A stretch of 64,000 bases of DNA from Hymenobacter cheonanensis (GTDB lineage: Bacteria; Bacteroidota; Bacteroidia; Cytophagales; Hymenobacteraceae), in contig NZ_JAUQSW010000006.1 in assembly GCF_030581075.1 (NCBI RefSeq), positions 248,001-312,000 on the forward strand, read 5' to 3'. The position numbers and the translations under genes are program-made. Below the pieces are notes generated by a model. That model was given only the letters and a program-made list of their open reading frames with translations. It made no database searches and was not told the DNA's origin. The first letter of the stretch is position 1, and the number at the start of each line of letters is the position of its first letter. Positions 25,113-34,058 of the stretch are shown one piece after another.

Positions 25113-25664
25113 ATGAAGCTGCACCTTTTCGGCGCCTCGGGCACGGGCGTCAGCACCCTGGGCGAAGCGCTCGCGCAGGTGCTGCCCGTGCCGTATTTCA
25201 ACACCGACGATTACTTCTGGGAAACATCGGACCCGCCCTTCACCCGGCGGCGCCCGCCGGCCGTGCGCGCTGCCCGGCTAGCCCACGACCTGGCCCGGCA
25301 AGAAAGCTGGATAGTGGGCGGCTCCATCGTGGGCTGGGACGAAAAATGGCTGGCCGCGTTCGACCTCGTTGTATTTTTGTGGCTGCCGCCGGCCCTGCGG
25401 CTGCAGCGCCTGCGCCTGCGCGAACACGCCCGCTACGGCCATCTACTGCTTACCGACCCTGGCCAGGCCGCCCGAACCCAGGCATTTCTGGACTGGGCGG
25501 CGGGCTACGACGACAGTAGCACGGGCGGCACCCGCACCCTGGCCACTCATACCCGCTGGCTAGCCCAGTTTGCCTGCCCGGTGCTGGAACTGCGCGGCGA
25601 CCTCCCGGTGGCCGAGCGCCTGGCCGCCGTGCGGGCGCGGCTGCACCAGCTGGGGCCAGCGTAA
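25113..25664 (+). CDS. P-loop nucleotide-kinase-like protein
   Basis: A 183-residue P-loop protein whose N-terminus MKLHLFGASGTGVSTLG carries a Walker A variant (GASGTGVST). FNTDDYFW resembles the acceptor loop of shikimate/adenylate-kinase-like enzymes, and the RLRLREHARYG stretch resembles a LID with arginines. It is likely a small-molecule or nucleotide kinase, but the substrate is not clear. The ATG at 25113 places the P-loop at the usual distance; the GTG at 25077 adds a Pro-rich stretch with no support. Divergent from the OstA-like gene. Confidence 0.75.
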   Translation: MKLHLFGASGTGVSTLGEALAQVLPVPYFNTDDYFWETSDPPFTRRRPPAVRAARLAHDLARQESWIVGGSIVGWDEKWLAAFDLVVFLWLPPALRLQRLRLREHARYGHLLLTDPGQAARTQAFLDWAAGYDDSSTGGTRTLATHTRWLAQFACPVLELRGDLPVAERLAAVRARLHQLGPA

Positions 25665-25715
25665 TTTTTCACTGCTTATTTACAGGGCTGCGCTGCTAGC
25701 CCCCGTTTTTTGCTC

Positions 25716-27044
25716 ATGCTCGACCAGATTCGCCGCTTTATTACCGAGAACTCGCTTTTCGACCTCGAAACCGATACCATACTCGTGGCCGTGAGCGGCG
25801 GGCTCGACTCGGTGGTGCTGCTCGATGTGCTGCACCGGCTCGGGGCGCAGCTGGCCGTGGCGCACTGCCACTTCGGGTTGCGCGGCGAGGAGGCCGACGC
25901 CGACGAGCAGTTTGTGCGCAAGCTGGCCAAGCAGTACGAGGTACCCTACTTCGCCGAGTTTTTTCAAACCAAGGCCTTTGCCGAGCGCGAAGGCATCTCG
26001 ACCCAGATGGCCGCCCGGCTGCTGCGCTACCGCTGGTGGGAGCAGGTGCGCGCCACCAACGGCTACGCCGCCATTGCCACGGCCCACCACCGCCGCGATG
26101 CCGCCGAGACGATGCTGCTCAACCTCACCCACGGCACGGGGCTAGCCGGCCTGCACGGCATTCAGGCCAAAAATGGCTACGTGGTGCGCCCGCTGCTGGC
26201 CAGCGCCAAGGATGACCTGTATGACTACTTGGTTGAGAACCGCCTTATCTGGCGCGAAGATGCCTCCAACGACAGCCCCGTGTACCAGCGCAACCGCCTG
26301 CGACAGCAGGTGCTGCCGGTGCTGCGCGAAATCAACCCCAACCTCGATAACACCCTGGCCAGCACCGCCGAGCGCGTGGGCGGCGCCGAAGAAATAGTGC
26401 GCCGCTACGTGGCCGACACCGCCGCCCAGGCCCGGCGCGATGCGCCCGAAGCCACGTATTTCAGCATTGCCACGCTGCAAAACACGGCCGCCACCACCCT
26501 GGTGCTGCACGAGCTGCTGCGGCCCTTCGGCTTTTCGTGGCCCGTGACCAAGGAGATTGTGGCGAGCCTGGGCGGGCTTTCGGGCAAGCAGTTCGACTCG
26601 CCCACCCACCGCCTGGTGAAGGACCGCGACCAGCTCGTCATTACGCCGCGGCGGCTGGCCCAGTACGGCACCTTCCAGCTGGCTGAGGGCCAGGAAGACC
26701 TGCTGGCCGACGGCCTGCGCCTGCGCGCCAGCCAGCACGACGGCGCCGGCTACGAGATTCCGCGCTCGCGCAGCACGGCGGCGCTGGACATCGACAAGCT
26801 CAAGTTTCCGCTCACGCTGCGCCGCTGGCAGGAGGGCGACTGGTTTATGCCGCTGGGGATGAAGGGCAAAAAGCACCTCAGCGACTTTCTCATCGACCAG
26901 AAAGTGCCGCTCAACCTCAAAGACGAGGTGCGCGTGCTGACCTCGGCCGACGGCAAAATCTGCTGGGTGGTGGGCTTGCGCGTCGATGACCGCTTTAAGG
27001 TAGACGAGGCAACCGCCCGCGTGCTGGCCGTGCAGCGGCTGTGA
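25716..27044 (+). CDS. tilS: tRNA(Ile)-lysidine synthase
   Basis: A 442-residue enzyme that converts C34 of the tRNA(Ile) CAU anticodon to lysidine, so that it reads AUA instead of AUG. The PP-loop motif SGGLDS is at residues 27-32. The HCHFGLRGEEADADE stretch and ATAHHRRDAAETMLLNL are family hallmarks, and a C-terminal TilS domain is present (LTLRRWQEGDWFMPLGM). The ATG at 25716 is preferred to a TTG two codons earlier. Starts 51 bp after the kinase-like gene. Confidence 0.95.
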   Translation: MLDQIRRFITENSLFDLETDTILVAVSGGLDSVVLLDVLHRLGAQLAVAHCHFGLRGEEADADEQFVRKLAKQYEVPYFAEFFQTKAFAEREGISTQMAARLLRYRWWEQVRATNGYAAIATAHHRRDAAETMLLNLTHGTGLAGLHGIQAKNGYVVRPLLASAKDDLYDYLVENRLIWREDASNDSPVYQRNRLRQQVLPVLREINPNLDNTLASTAERVGGAEEIVRRYVADTAAQARRDAPEATYFSIATLQNTAATTLVLHELLRPFGFSWPVTKEIVASLGGLSGKQFDSPTHRLVKDRDQLVITPRRLAQYGTFQLAEGQEDLLADGLRLRASQHDGAGYEIPRSRSTAALDIDKLKFPLTLRRWQEGDWFMPLGMKGKKHLSDFLIDQKVPLNLKDEVRVLTSADGKICWVVGLRVDDRFKVDEATARVLAVQRL

Positions 27045-27241
27045 TTACGGCAGTTTAGCAACTCTGCTGGCTAGTTATTTTTTAAGCATGTATTTATAGC
27101 ATACCTAACCATTAGCGGGTGTGCCGTTCGCCTTTATTTTTACTGGCCGGCTAGCCGGCTGCGAGGCACCGGCGCGCAGTCCTAAACCAGCTGCGGTCGG
27201 TATAAGTCTGCGCTACCGATGCTGCCGCGCCGCTTTCGGGT

Positions 27242-27249
27242 GTACTTTT
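27242..27249 (+). promoter_or_regulatory. Possible -7 element for mdh
   Basis: TACTTTTA differs from TAnnTTTG at one base and lies 51 bp before the mdh start in a 256-bp intergenic region where I see nothing else. Confidence 0.3.
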
Positions 27250-27300
27250 ACCGCGCCAGACTTAGCTGGCGCTGTTCCCTCCTACCCTTCATTAATTCCC

Positions 27301-28239
27301 ATGAAAGTCACCGTAGTTGGGGCTGGCAACGTGGGCGCTACCTGCGCCGATGTGCTTGCCACCCGAGAAATTGCCAATGAAGTTGTTTTAGTTGACATCA
27401 AGGAGGGCTTCGCCGAAGGCAAAGCCCTCGATATCTGGCAGAAAGCGCCCATCATTGGCTACGACACCCGCACCGTGGGCGTTACCAACGACTACGCCCG
27501 TACGGCGGGCTCCGATGTGGTTGTGATTACCTCGGGCCTGCCCCGCAAGCCCGGCATGAGCCGCGACGACCTGATTGCCACCAACGCCGGCATCGTGAAA
27601 TCGGTGACCGAGCAGGTGGTGAAGCACTCGCCCAAGGCCATTATTATCATCGTGAGCAACCCGCTCGACGTGATGACTTACCAGGCGCACCTCACCGCCA
27701 AGCTGCCCCGCGAAAAGGTGTTCGGCATGGCCGGCATCCTGGACACGGCTCGCTACCGCGCCTTTTTGGCCGAGGCCCTGAACGTAAGCCCCAAAGACAT
27801 TCAGGCCGTGCTGATGGGTGGCCACGGCGATACGATGGTGCCCCTGCCCCGCTATACCACCGTGGGCGGCATCCCGGTTACCGAGCTGATTGACAAAGCC
27901 AGGCTCGATGCCATTGTGGAGCGCACCAAGAACGGCGGCGGCGAGCTGGTGAAGCTCATGGGTACCTCGGCCTGGTACGCGCCCGGCGCGGCGGCGGCCC
28001 AAATGGTCGAAGCCATCGTGCGCGACCAGCGTCGCGTATTCCCGGTGTGCCTCGAGCTGCAGGGCGAGTACGGCATAAACGGCGTGTACCTCGGCGCCCC
28101 GGTCATTCTGGGCAAAAACGGTGTGGAGCGCGTGATTGAATTGCAGCTCAACGACGAAGAGAAAGCGCTGCTCGAAACCTCGCGCGGCCACGTGAAAGAA
28201 GTAATGGACGCGCTGGACAAGATGAGCCAGCCGGCGTAA
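27301..28239 (+). CDS. mdh: Malate dehydrogenase
   Basis: A 312-residue NAD-dependent malate dehydrogenase of the LDH-like class, oxidising malate to oxaloacetate in the citric-acid cycle. MKVTVVGAGNVGATCAD is the Rossmann start, MSRDDL the substrate-binding Arg loop and GGHGDTMVPL holds the catalytic His. The ATG at 27301 is certain; a longer frame opens with a GTG at 27121 and reads through intergenic DNA. A perfect 19-bp terminator follows. Confidence 0.96.
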   Translation: MKVTVVGAGNVGATCADVLATREIANEVVLVDIKEGFAEGKALDIWQKAPIIGYDTRTVGVTNDYARTAGSDVVVITSGLPRKPGMSRDDLIATNAGIVKSVTEQVVKHSPKAIIIIVSNPLDVMTYQAHLTAKLPREKVFGMAGILDTARYRAFLAEALNVSPKDIQAVLMGGHGDTMVPLPRYTTVGGIPVTELIDKARLDAIVERTKNGGGELVKLMGTSAWYAPGAAAAQMVEAIVRDQRRVFPVCLELQGEYGINGVYLGAPVILGKNGVERVIELQLNDEEKALLETSRGHVKEVMDALDKMSQPA

Positions 28240-28257
28240 AGCTGGTCCAGAACAAAT

Positions 28258-28298
28258 CAAGAAAGCCCTGCTAAATATGATTTAGCAGGGCTTTCTTG
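28258..28298. terminator. Terminator, mdh / lipoprotein
   Basis: A perfect 19-bp stem (28258-28276 with 28280-28298) with a 3-nt loop. T-rich stretches are modest; it lies between convergent genes. Confidence 0.85.
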
Positions 28299-28418
28299 GT
28301 AAGAAGCACGGGCGCAATGCCCGCACAACAGGAAGTAGATTATAAAGAAGTCAGTACGGCGACATGCATTATTCCTACTTATGAGAAGCGTAGCAATTTT
28401 TCAAAGCCCGGAAGCGTA

Positions 28419-28859
28419 TTAGTTGTAAACGCTTTTGACGTGCATTTCGACAGTACCATTCTTTTGCCAGGTGGTCTTCGTTTCAATTACGATGTTACCC
28501 ACGGTGGCTCCGCCTCTAAAGATGTAGGATAGCGAAACCGGATTATTGTTCTCATCCAAGGGAAGGTATTGTGCTGGCACAACGTCGTCCGACACCCATT
28601 CTTCTATTGTGCTTCCCGGAGTGACATGCAAGGTCTTCATCGTCATCGGGATATAATACCCGGTTGCCCCAGTAAGAACCGGGTAATGGTTGTAGTGGGT
28701 GCCTACTTCAGCATAGATAAGATGGTTGACGGGCATCACATTGGTGGACACGGCGGCTGAGGCAGCCGGCTTAATGTTGTCGGACTCCTTCTGGCAGGAA
28801 GAAGCTAGCAGACTGCAGCTGAGGACAGCGGCAAGGTGCAGAGGAAGGTAAGCTTTCAT
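28419..28859 (-). CDS. Predicted lipoprotein, unknown function
   Basis: A 146-residue protein with a lipoprotein signal ending LLASSC. The mature part is beta-strand-rich and I recognise no domain; the SLSYIFRGGATVGNIVIETKT stretch ending in WQKNG suggests a small beta-sandwich. The frame is open upstream to 28919, but the ATG at 28859 gives the lipobox at the right distance. It is less GC-rich than neighbours and sits beside an AT-rich intergenic stretch, so it may be accessory. Confidence 0.65.
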   Translation of the reverse strand: MKAYLPLHLAAVLSCSLLASSCQKESDNIKPAASAAVSTNVMPVNHLIYAEVGTHYNHYPVLTGATGYYIPMTMKTLHVTPGSTIEEWVSDDVVPAQYLPLDENNNPVSLSYIFRGGATVGNIVIETKTTWQKNGTVEMHVKSVYN

Positions 28860-29258
28860 AAGCAAAATAGGTAAAGAGTGTGAGAGAAATGGGTAGTGGG
28901 CGGAGGTGGGTGGGGGCACTGTCTGGGTCGTACTGGCACGGAACTGGAGGTGAATGACTTAGTATGAATTAAATGTACTAAAATCATCTTAAATTCACAA
29001 TCAATCTCAAAAAGTTCATATAAAATCCATCAGCAAATGGAGATTTTTTCAAAAAATCTTTTTATCATTATATTTTACACAAAACTAAAATCTGATTTTT
29101 ATCTGTTTTTAGCCTGTGCTTTAGCTCTCTTTAAGGTTACGCTTAGTGCGGCTGCCACTAGCCCCCGAGTGCTATTGGCAAGTGCTCGCACCCGTGCTCG
29201 GCAATGAGGGCCGGCGCACAGCCGTTTTAAAGACGGACCCTACCTTTGGGGCCTGCCC
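28860..29258. other. 399-bp intergenic region with AT-rich core
   Basis: No gene seen. Bases 28960-29115 are strongly A+T-rich in a GC-rich window and include the AT palindrome at 29041-29059 followed by TTTTT. The right end holds the promoter of the next gene. Confidence 0.7.
29241..29248 (+). promoter_or_regulatory. Bacteroidota -7 promoter element for the GT9 gene
   Basis: TACCTTTG matches TAnnTTTG exactly and ends 10 bp before the ATG at 29259, implying a leader of a few bases. Confidence 0.6.
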
Positions 29259-30293
29259 ATGCCCGATTCGCCCCTAGCCACCCTCCTCCTTCAAACCGCC
29301 TTTATCGGCGATGTCATCCTGGCCACGGCGCTGGTTGAGCACCTGGCATTACACGCGCCGCACGCGCCGCTCGATGTGCTGGTGCGGCGCGGCAATGAAG
29401 GCTTGCTGGCGGGCAATCCGCACATTCGGCGGGTGCTGGTTTGGGACAAGAAAAGCCGGAAATACCCCAACCTGCTGCGTTTGCTAGGGCAGATTCGGCG
29501 GGAGCGATACGGGCAGGTAGTGACGTTGCAGCGCTTCGCCAGCACGGGGTTTCTCACGGCCTTTTCGGGCGCGCCAGTGCGGGCGGGCTTTGCCGAAAAC
29601 CCGTTCAGCCGGTTTTTCACGCGGCGCGTGCCGCACGTTATCGGCGACGGCACGCACGAGGTGACGCGCAACCTACGGCTGCTGACGGAGGCAGTTTGTG
29701 CGCCTGCGCTGCCCCGCCCGCGCCTCTACCCCACCCTGGCCGACGAGGGCGCGGCCGCACCCTACGCCGCTGTGGGCGAATACGTGTGCCTGGCGCCCAC
29801 TTCGGTGTGGTTTACCAAGCAGTACCCCGAGGAAAAGTGGCTGGAGCTGCTGGCCGCCCTGCCCGCTAGCCTGCCGGTGTACCTGCTGGGCGGCCCGCCC
29901 GATGCGGCCGCCTGCGAGCGGCTGGCCCAGGCGGCGGCCCGGCCAGGGCTGGTGAATTTATCGGGCAAATTATCCTTGCTCGCCTCGGCGGCGCTGATGC
30001 GCGGGGCGGTGCTGAACTACGTGAATGACTCGGCGCCGCTGCACCTATGCTCGGCCACCGATGCGCCGGTGTGCACCATTTTCTGCTCGACGGTGCCCGC
30101 GTTTGGGTTTGGGCCGCTCAGCACGTTTTCGCGCATTGTCGAGCACCCGGGGCCGCTGGCCTGCCGGCCCTGCGGGCTGCATGGCCACGCCCGCTGCCCG
30201 CTAGGGCACTTCCGCTGCGCCCGCGAGATAGAAACGCCGCAGCTGCTGGCGGTGCTGGCCGAAGCGCGGGCGTGGCGAGCCGCAGCGAATTAA
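29259..30293 (+). CDS. Glycosyltransferase family 9 (heptosyltransferase-like)
   Basis: A 344-residue GT-B enzyme of the ADP-heptose:LPS heptosyltransferase family. LLLQTAFIGDVILATAL at the start is the conserved GD-x-hhxT loop, and the C-terminal half has the nucleotide-sugar site (SGKLSLLASAALMRGA, NDSAPLHLCSA). It should add a sugar to lipopolysaccharide core or a similar glycan; the exact sugar is unknown. Several Cys residues cluster near the C-terminus (CRPCGLHGHARCPLGHFRC), a feature of some Bacteroidota members. Convergent with, and 3 bp from, the next gene. Confidence 0.88.
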   Translation: MPDSPLATLLLQTAFIGDVILATALVEHLALHAPHAPLDVLVRRGNEGLLAGNPHIRRVLVWDKKSRKYPNLLRLLGQIRRERYGQVVTLQRFASTGFLTAFSGAPVRAGFAENPFSRFFTRRVPHVIGDGTHEVTRNLRLLTEAVCAPALPRPRLYPTLADEGAAAPYAAVGEYVCLAPTSVWFTKQYPEEKWLELLAALPASLPVYLLGGPPDAAACERLAQAAARPGLVNLSGKLSLLASAALMRGAVLNYVNDSAPLHLCSATDAPVCTIFCSTVPAFGFGPLSTFSRIVEHPGPLACRPCGLHGHARCPLGHFRCAREIETPQLLAVLAEARAWRAAAN

Positions 30294-30296
30294 TAA

Positions 30297-31484
30297 TCAA
30301 GCCATAAGCTGCTCCCACAAGGCCAGTACGCTAAGGCTGCCCATCGCGACTACAACGACCCAGCCGGCAGCCAGCATCCAGCGCGGGTGGCGGTAGGTGC
30401 CCATGAGGCGGCGGCTGGTGGCGGCCACCAGCACGATGGCCAGGGCAATGGGCAGTATCAGCCCATTGACGGCCCCGGCAAAGATGAGCAGCTGCGTGGG
30501 CTTGCCAACAAGCACGAAAATGGTGGTAGACAAGATGATAAAGACCGAGATGCAGGCCCGCTCGTAGCGCGCAAACACCGGGTGAAACGTCTTGAAAAAC
30601 GACACCGACGTGTAGGCCGCGCCCACCACCGACGAGATGGCCGCGCTCCACAGCACAACGCCGAACACGCGGAAACCCACCTCGCCCGCCGCCGACCGGA
30701 ACACGCTGGCCGCCGGGTTGTCGGCCGCCAGGGTGGCGCCGTGGCTCAGCACGCCCACAATGGCCAGGAACAGCACAAACCGCATAACGGTAGAAATGAC
30801 AATGCCGCTGACGGCACTGCGCGTTACTACTTTTTGATTATCAATACCTTTTATACCCGCATCGAGCAGGCGGTGCGCCCCCGAAAACGTGATGTAGCCG
30901 CCCACCGTGCCGCCCACGATGGTAACGATGGCCGCCGCGCTCACCTTGGCCGGCAGCAGCGTGTGGTGCAGCGCTTGCAGCAGCGGCGGGTGCGCGCTGA
31001 AGGCAATGCCCAGGGTGAGTAAAATCTTGACCGTGCCCAGAATTTTGGTGAAGCCGTCGAGCATTTTGCCCACTTCGCGCACCCAAAACAGCAGCAAGGC
31101 CACCGCGCAGCTCAGCATGGCGCCCTGCTCGTAGGTGATGCCCGTGAGTACGTTCAGCCCCAGCCCGCAGCCAGCAATATTGCCAATATTAAAGGCGAAG
31201 CCGCCCAAAATAACCATGCCCGCCAGGAAGTAGCCTAGCCCCGGCAGCAGCCGGTTGGCCAGGTCCTGGGCGCGCAGCTCGCTCACCGTGAGGATGCGCC
31301 AGGTGTTGAGCTGCGCGCCCACATCGAGCAGCACCGACACGAGGATGACGAAGCCGAAGCTGGTAAACAGCTCCTGCGTGAACTTGGCCGTCTGGGTCAG
31401 AAAACCGGGGCCGATGGACGAGTTGGCCATCAGGAAGGCGGCGCCCAGGCTAGCCCCGCCCCAGGTGCGCAGTTTGCCCTTCAT
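30297..31484 (-). CDS. NRAMP-fold transporter lacking metal-binding motifs, in the 5-oxoprolinase operon
   Basis: A 395-residue, roughly 11-helix membrane protein of the NRAMP superfamily, closest in type to the YcsG-like proteins found near pxp genes. In true metal carriers, helix 1 has DPGN and helix 6 has MPH. Here the matching stretches read IGPGF (residues 24-28) and [10 protein letters not shown] (about 195-204), so the metal ligands are missing. The start codon overlaps the pxpA stop codon by 4 bp (ATGA), so it is co-translated with 5-oxoprolinase. Import of 5-oxoproline or a related acid is my inference. Confidence 0.85.
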   Translation of the reverse strand: MKGKLRTWGGASLGAAFLMANSSIGPGFLTQTAKFTQELFTSFGFVILVSVLLDVGAQLNTWRILTVSELRAQDLANRLLPGLGYFLAGMVILGGFAFNIGNIAGCGLGLNVLTGITYEQGAMLSCAVALLLFWVREVGKMLDGFTKILGTVKILLTLGIAFSAHPPLLQALHHTLLPAKVSAAAIVTIVGGTVGGYITFSGAHRLLDAGIKGIDNQKVVTRSAVSGIVISTVMRFVLFLAIVGVLSHGATLAADNPAASVFRSAAGEVGFRVFGVVLWSAAISSVVGAAYTSVSFFKTFHPVFARYERACISVFIILSTTIFVLVGKPTQLLIFAGAVNGLILPIALAIVLVAATSRRLMGTYRHPRWMLAAGWVVVVAMGSLSVLALWEQLMA

Positions 31485-32281
31485 CGGCCGCTGGGGGCTG
31501 GGGCGGGGCTGGCGCTGGCCGGGGCCTGCACCACCACGCCGGCCCCGGCCAGCGCCGTGCGCAGCTGCCGGGCAAACTCCAGGGCGTGGGCGCCGTCGCC
31601 GTGCAGGCACACCGTATCGGCCCGAATGGCCACTTCGGGGCCCTGCTGGGTGCGCACCCAGCCGCCCTGCACCATGCGCAGCACCTGGGCAATGGCCACG
31701 TCGGCGCTGGTGATGAGGGCATCGGGCTGGCGGCGCGGCGTGAGGATGCCGTTGCTTTGGTAGGTGCGGTCGGCAAACACCTCGTGGGCCGTGCGCAGGC
31801 CGATTTTCTCGCCGGCCTTGGTCAGCTCCGAGCCGGCCAGGCCGTAGAGCATCAGCTCGGGCTGCACTTTGTAAATGGCCTCGGCAATGGCTTCGGCCAG
31901 GGCCGCGTTGGTGGCGGCCATGTTATAGAGCGCGCCGTGGGGCTTGAGGTGGTGCAGCTGGCCGCCCTCGGCGCGCACCACGGCGGCCAGGGCCCCTAGC
32001 TGGTACACCGTCATATCAAACGCCTCCTCGGCCGAAATATCCAGGTTGCGGCGGCCAAAGCCCACCAAATCGGGCAGGCCGGGGTGGGCGCCGATGGCCA
32101 CATTGTGCGCCAGGGCGCGGCGCACAGTTTGGCGCATCACGCCAGGGTCGCCGGCGTGAAAGCCGCAGGCCACGTTGGCCGAAGTAATAAGGGGCATCAG
32201 CTCGGCGTCCTGGCCCAGGGTCCAGGCGCCGAAGCTTTCGCCCATGTCGCAGTTCAAATCGACGGTAGCAGCAGGGGTCAT
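31481..32281 (-). CDS. pxpA: 5-oxoprolinase subunit PxpA (LamB/YcsF family)
   Basis: A 266-residue LamB/YcsF protein. With PxpB and PxpC it forms the ATP-dependent prokaryotic 5-oxoprolinase, which opens 5-oxoproline (pyroglutamate) to glutamate. Conserved motifs are [28 protein letters not shown] and [10 protein letters not shown]. The ATG at 32281 overlaps the pxpC stop by 4 bp; a longer frame upstream is just pxpC in another register. The C-terminal 15 residues are Ala/Pro-rich. Confidence 0.95.
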   Translation of the reverse strand: MTPAATVDLNCDMGESFGAWTLGQDAELMPLITSANVACGFHAGDPGVMRQTVRRALAHNVAIGAHPGLPDLVGFGRRNLDISAEEAFDMTVYQLGALAAVVRAEGGQLHHLKPHGALYNMAATNAALAEAIAEAIYKVQPELMLYGLAGSELTKAGEKIGLRTAHEVFADRTYQSNGILTPRRQPDALITSADVAIAQVLRMVQGGWVRTQQGPEVAIRADTVCLHGDGAHALEFARQLRTALAGAGVVVQAPASASPAPAPSGR

Positions 32282-33285
32282 AGTAACAATGATTTCAAGT
32301 GAACAGCCCGCGCCAAAGCCCGCAGCCACTGCTCCTGCGCAAGATACAGCGCCTGCGCCCGGGCCAGCGTTACGGGCTCGAAGCGCAGCCGCGTGCCCGG
32401 CAGCGCCTGCGCCAGCCGGCCCAGGTCGGCCGAGATAACCTGGGCCAGCCGGGGGTAGCCGCCGGTGGTCTGGCAATCGGCCAGCAGCACAATGGGCTGG
32501 CCGCCGCCCGGCACCTGCACCGTGCCGGCGGCCACGGCGCTCGACAGCAGCTCGGCGTTGGTAGTGCGGGCCAGTTCGGGCCCGCTGAGCCGGGCGCCCA
32601 TGCGGTCGGCCTCGGTGCTCACAGTGAAAATTTCCTCCCAAAAAGCCTGCTGGCTGGCTGGCGCAAACTGCGCATACTCGAGCCCGGGCAAAGCCCGCAC
32701 CCTTAGCGGCGCGCCAGGCTGAGCCACTGGCGCGGGGGCCGCGTGCCACCGGGCGGCCGTCCAGCCAGCAGTTCCTTCCGGCTTCAACCGCTCAAACAAT
32801 CGCCGCGCGCGGGCTGGCCACTCGCCTACTGGTAACTCGTCGCCGACTTGCAGGGCGCGGCCGGCCAGCCCGCCCAGCGCGGCGCGCAGGTAGGTGGCGC
32901 GGCTGCCCAGCACGAGCGGCACGGCCACGCCGCCGGCCACCGCCAGCCAGGCCCGGCCCGCCGCCCGGGGCGCGCCAAAGGCCAGCACCGTGCCGGCCCG
33001 CACCGCCACTGGCCGGCCCAACGGCACGGGCTGGCCGCCGATAGTCGCCGCCAGGTCGGCCCCGGTGAGGGCGAGCAGGGCATCGGTTTCGAAGCAAAGT
33101 GTGGGGCCGCGCAGCGTGGTTTCAAGGCCGGCCGCCGTTTCGGCGTTGCCCACCAGCAGGTTGGCGGTGCGCAGGGCGCAGGCGTCGAGGGCGCCACCCA
33201 CGACCACGCCGGTTTTTTGGTGGCCCGCCCGCCCCAGGTCCTGCACGGTGGTGAGCAGGCCGGGCTTTCGCACGCTAATGGCCAT
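32278..33285 (-). CDS. pxpC: 5-oxoprolinase subunit PxpC (biotin-dependent carboxyltransferase-like, KipA)
   Basis: A 335-residue protein of the KipA/urea-amidolyase C-terminal family. The start [19 protein letters not shown] and the [12 protein letters not shown] motif near the C-terminus are diagnostic. It pairs with PxpB to activate 5-oxoproline for the PxpA reaction. It overlaps pxpB by 11 bp and pxpA by 4 bp, so the operon is translationally coupled. Confidence 0.95.
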   Translation of the reverse strand: MAISVRKPGLLTTVQDLGRAGHQKTGVVVGGALDACALRTANLLVGNAETAAGLETTLRGPTLCFETDALLALTGADLAATIGGQPVPLGRPVAVRAGTVLAFGAPRAAGRAWLAVAGGVAVPLVLGSRATYLRAALGGLAGRALQVGDELPVGEWPARARRLFERLKPEGTAGWTAARWHAAPAPVAQPGAPLRVRALPGLEYAQFAPASQQAFWEEIFTVSTEADRMGARLSGPELARTTNAELLSSAVAAGTVQVPGGGQPIVLLADCQTTGGYPRLAQVISADLGRLAQALPGTRLRFEPVTLARAQALYLAQEQWLRALARAVHLKSLLL

Positions 33286-34006
33286 TTGCGGGGGCTAGCA
33301 AGTGAAAATCAGCCGCCGAAATGGGCACGAAGCGCAGCCTGTCGCCGGCTTGCAGCAGGCTGGGCCGGGCCCGGCCAGGGTCGAACAGCCGCAGCGGCGT
33401 GCGCCCGATGAGCTGCCAGCCGCCCGGCGTGGGCAGCGAGTACACCCCCGTTTGCACGCCCGCAATGCCCACCGCCCCGGCCGGCACCAGCGGCCGGGGC
33501 GTGGCCCGGCGCGGGGTGGCCAGCCCGGCATCGAGCCCGCCGAGGTAAGGAAAGCCGGGCGCGAAACCCACCATGTACACCAGGTACTCGGGCCGGGCGT
33601 GGCGGGCAATCACGGCCGCGGGGGCTAGCTGCGTGTGCTGGGCCACGGCGGCCAGGTCGGGGCCGAAGTCGCCGCCGTAGCACACGGGTATTTCCATCAG
33701 CGGGCCAGGCCGGTAGTCGGCCGCGGCGGCCCGGGCGGCGGGCAGCAGGGCTTGTAACGCGCTCGCCATCTGCTCGTAGGGCAGCACTTCGCTAGCCTGG
33801 CTCAGCAGCCAGGGGTCGTAGTACACGGTGAGGGTGGTGAAGGCCGGCACGTACTCGCGCAGGCCGGGCGGCGGGTGCTGGTCGAGCAGCCGGGCCAGCG
33901 CCTGAAGGAGCCGGTGCGTGGCCGGCGCAATGGCCTGGCCCAGCTCCAGCACCACGGCCGCGTCGCCGAGCGGGTAGAGGCGCACGAGCGGCAGAGAGTC
34001 AGCCAT
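33275..34006 (-). CDS. pxpB: 5-oxoprolinase subunit PxpB (KipI family)
   Basis: A 243-residue KipI-like protein, first gene of the pxpB-pxpC-pxpA-NRAMP operon. The start LVRLYPLGDAAVVLELG, the YDP stretch, the VCYGGDFGPDL motif and the GFAPGFPYLGGL signature are all present. In Bacillus the homologue was first described as an inhibitor of kinase KinA, but together with its partners it is a 5-oxoprolinase subunit. Divergent from the M1 peptidase gene across a 52-bp gap. Confidence 0.95.
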   Translation of the reverse strand: MADSLPLVRLYPLGDAAVVLELGQAIAPATHRLLQALARLLDQHPPPGLREYVPAFTTLTVYYDPWLLSQASEVLPYEQMASALQALLPAARAAAADYRPGPLMEIPVCYGGDFGPDLAAVAQHTQLAPAAVIARHARPEYLVYMVGFAPGFPYLGGLDAGLATPRRATPRPLVPAGAVGIAGVQTGVYSLPTPGGWQLIGRTPLRLFDPGRARPSLLQAGDRLRFVPISAADFHLLAPANGH

Positions 34007-34019
34007 GCGGGGAGCGGCT

Positions 34020-34027
34020 TAGTTTTG
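34020..34027 (+). promoter_or_regulatory. Bacteroidota -7 promoter element for the M1 peptidase
   Basis: TAGTTTTG matches TAnnTTTG and lies 31 bp before the ATG at 34059. Confidence 0.5.
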
Positions 34028-34058
34028 GGGAAATTGTTTGTTGTTCGTCACGCTTGCT

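Noticed and set aside
28296..28532. 78-codon plus-strand frame between mdh and the lipoprotein
   Set aside because: Overlaps the terminator and the lipoprotein gene, which has a real lipobox.
29041..29059. AT palindrome as an attachment site or replication origin
   Set aside because: No integrase, no DnaA boxes or dnaA/dnaN neighbours; one palindrome is not enough.
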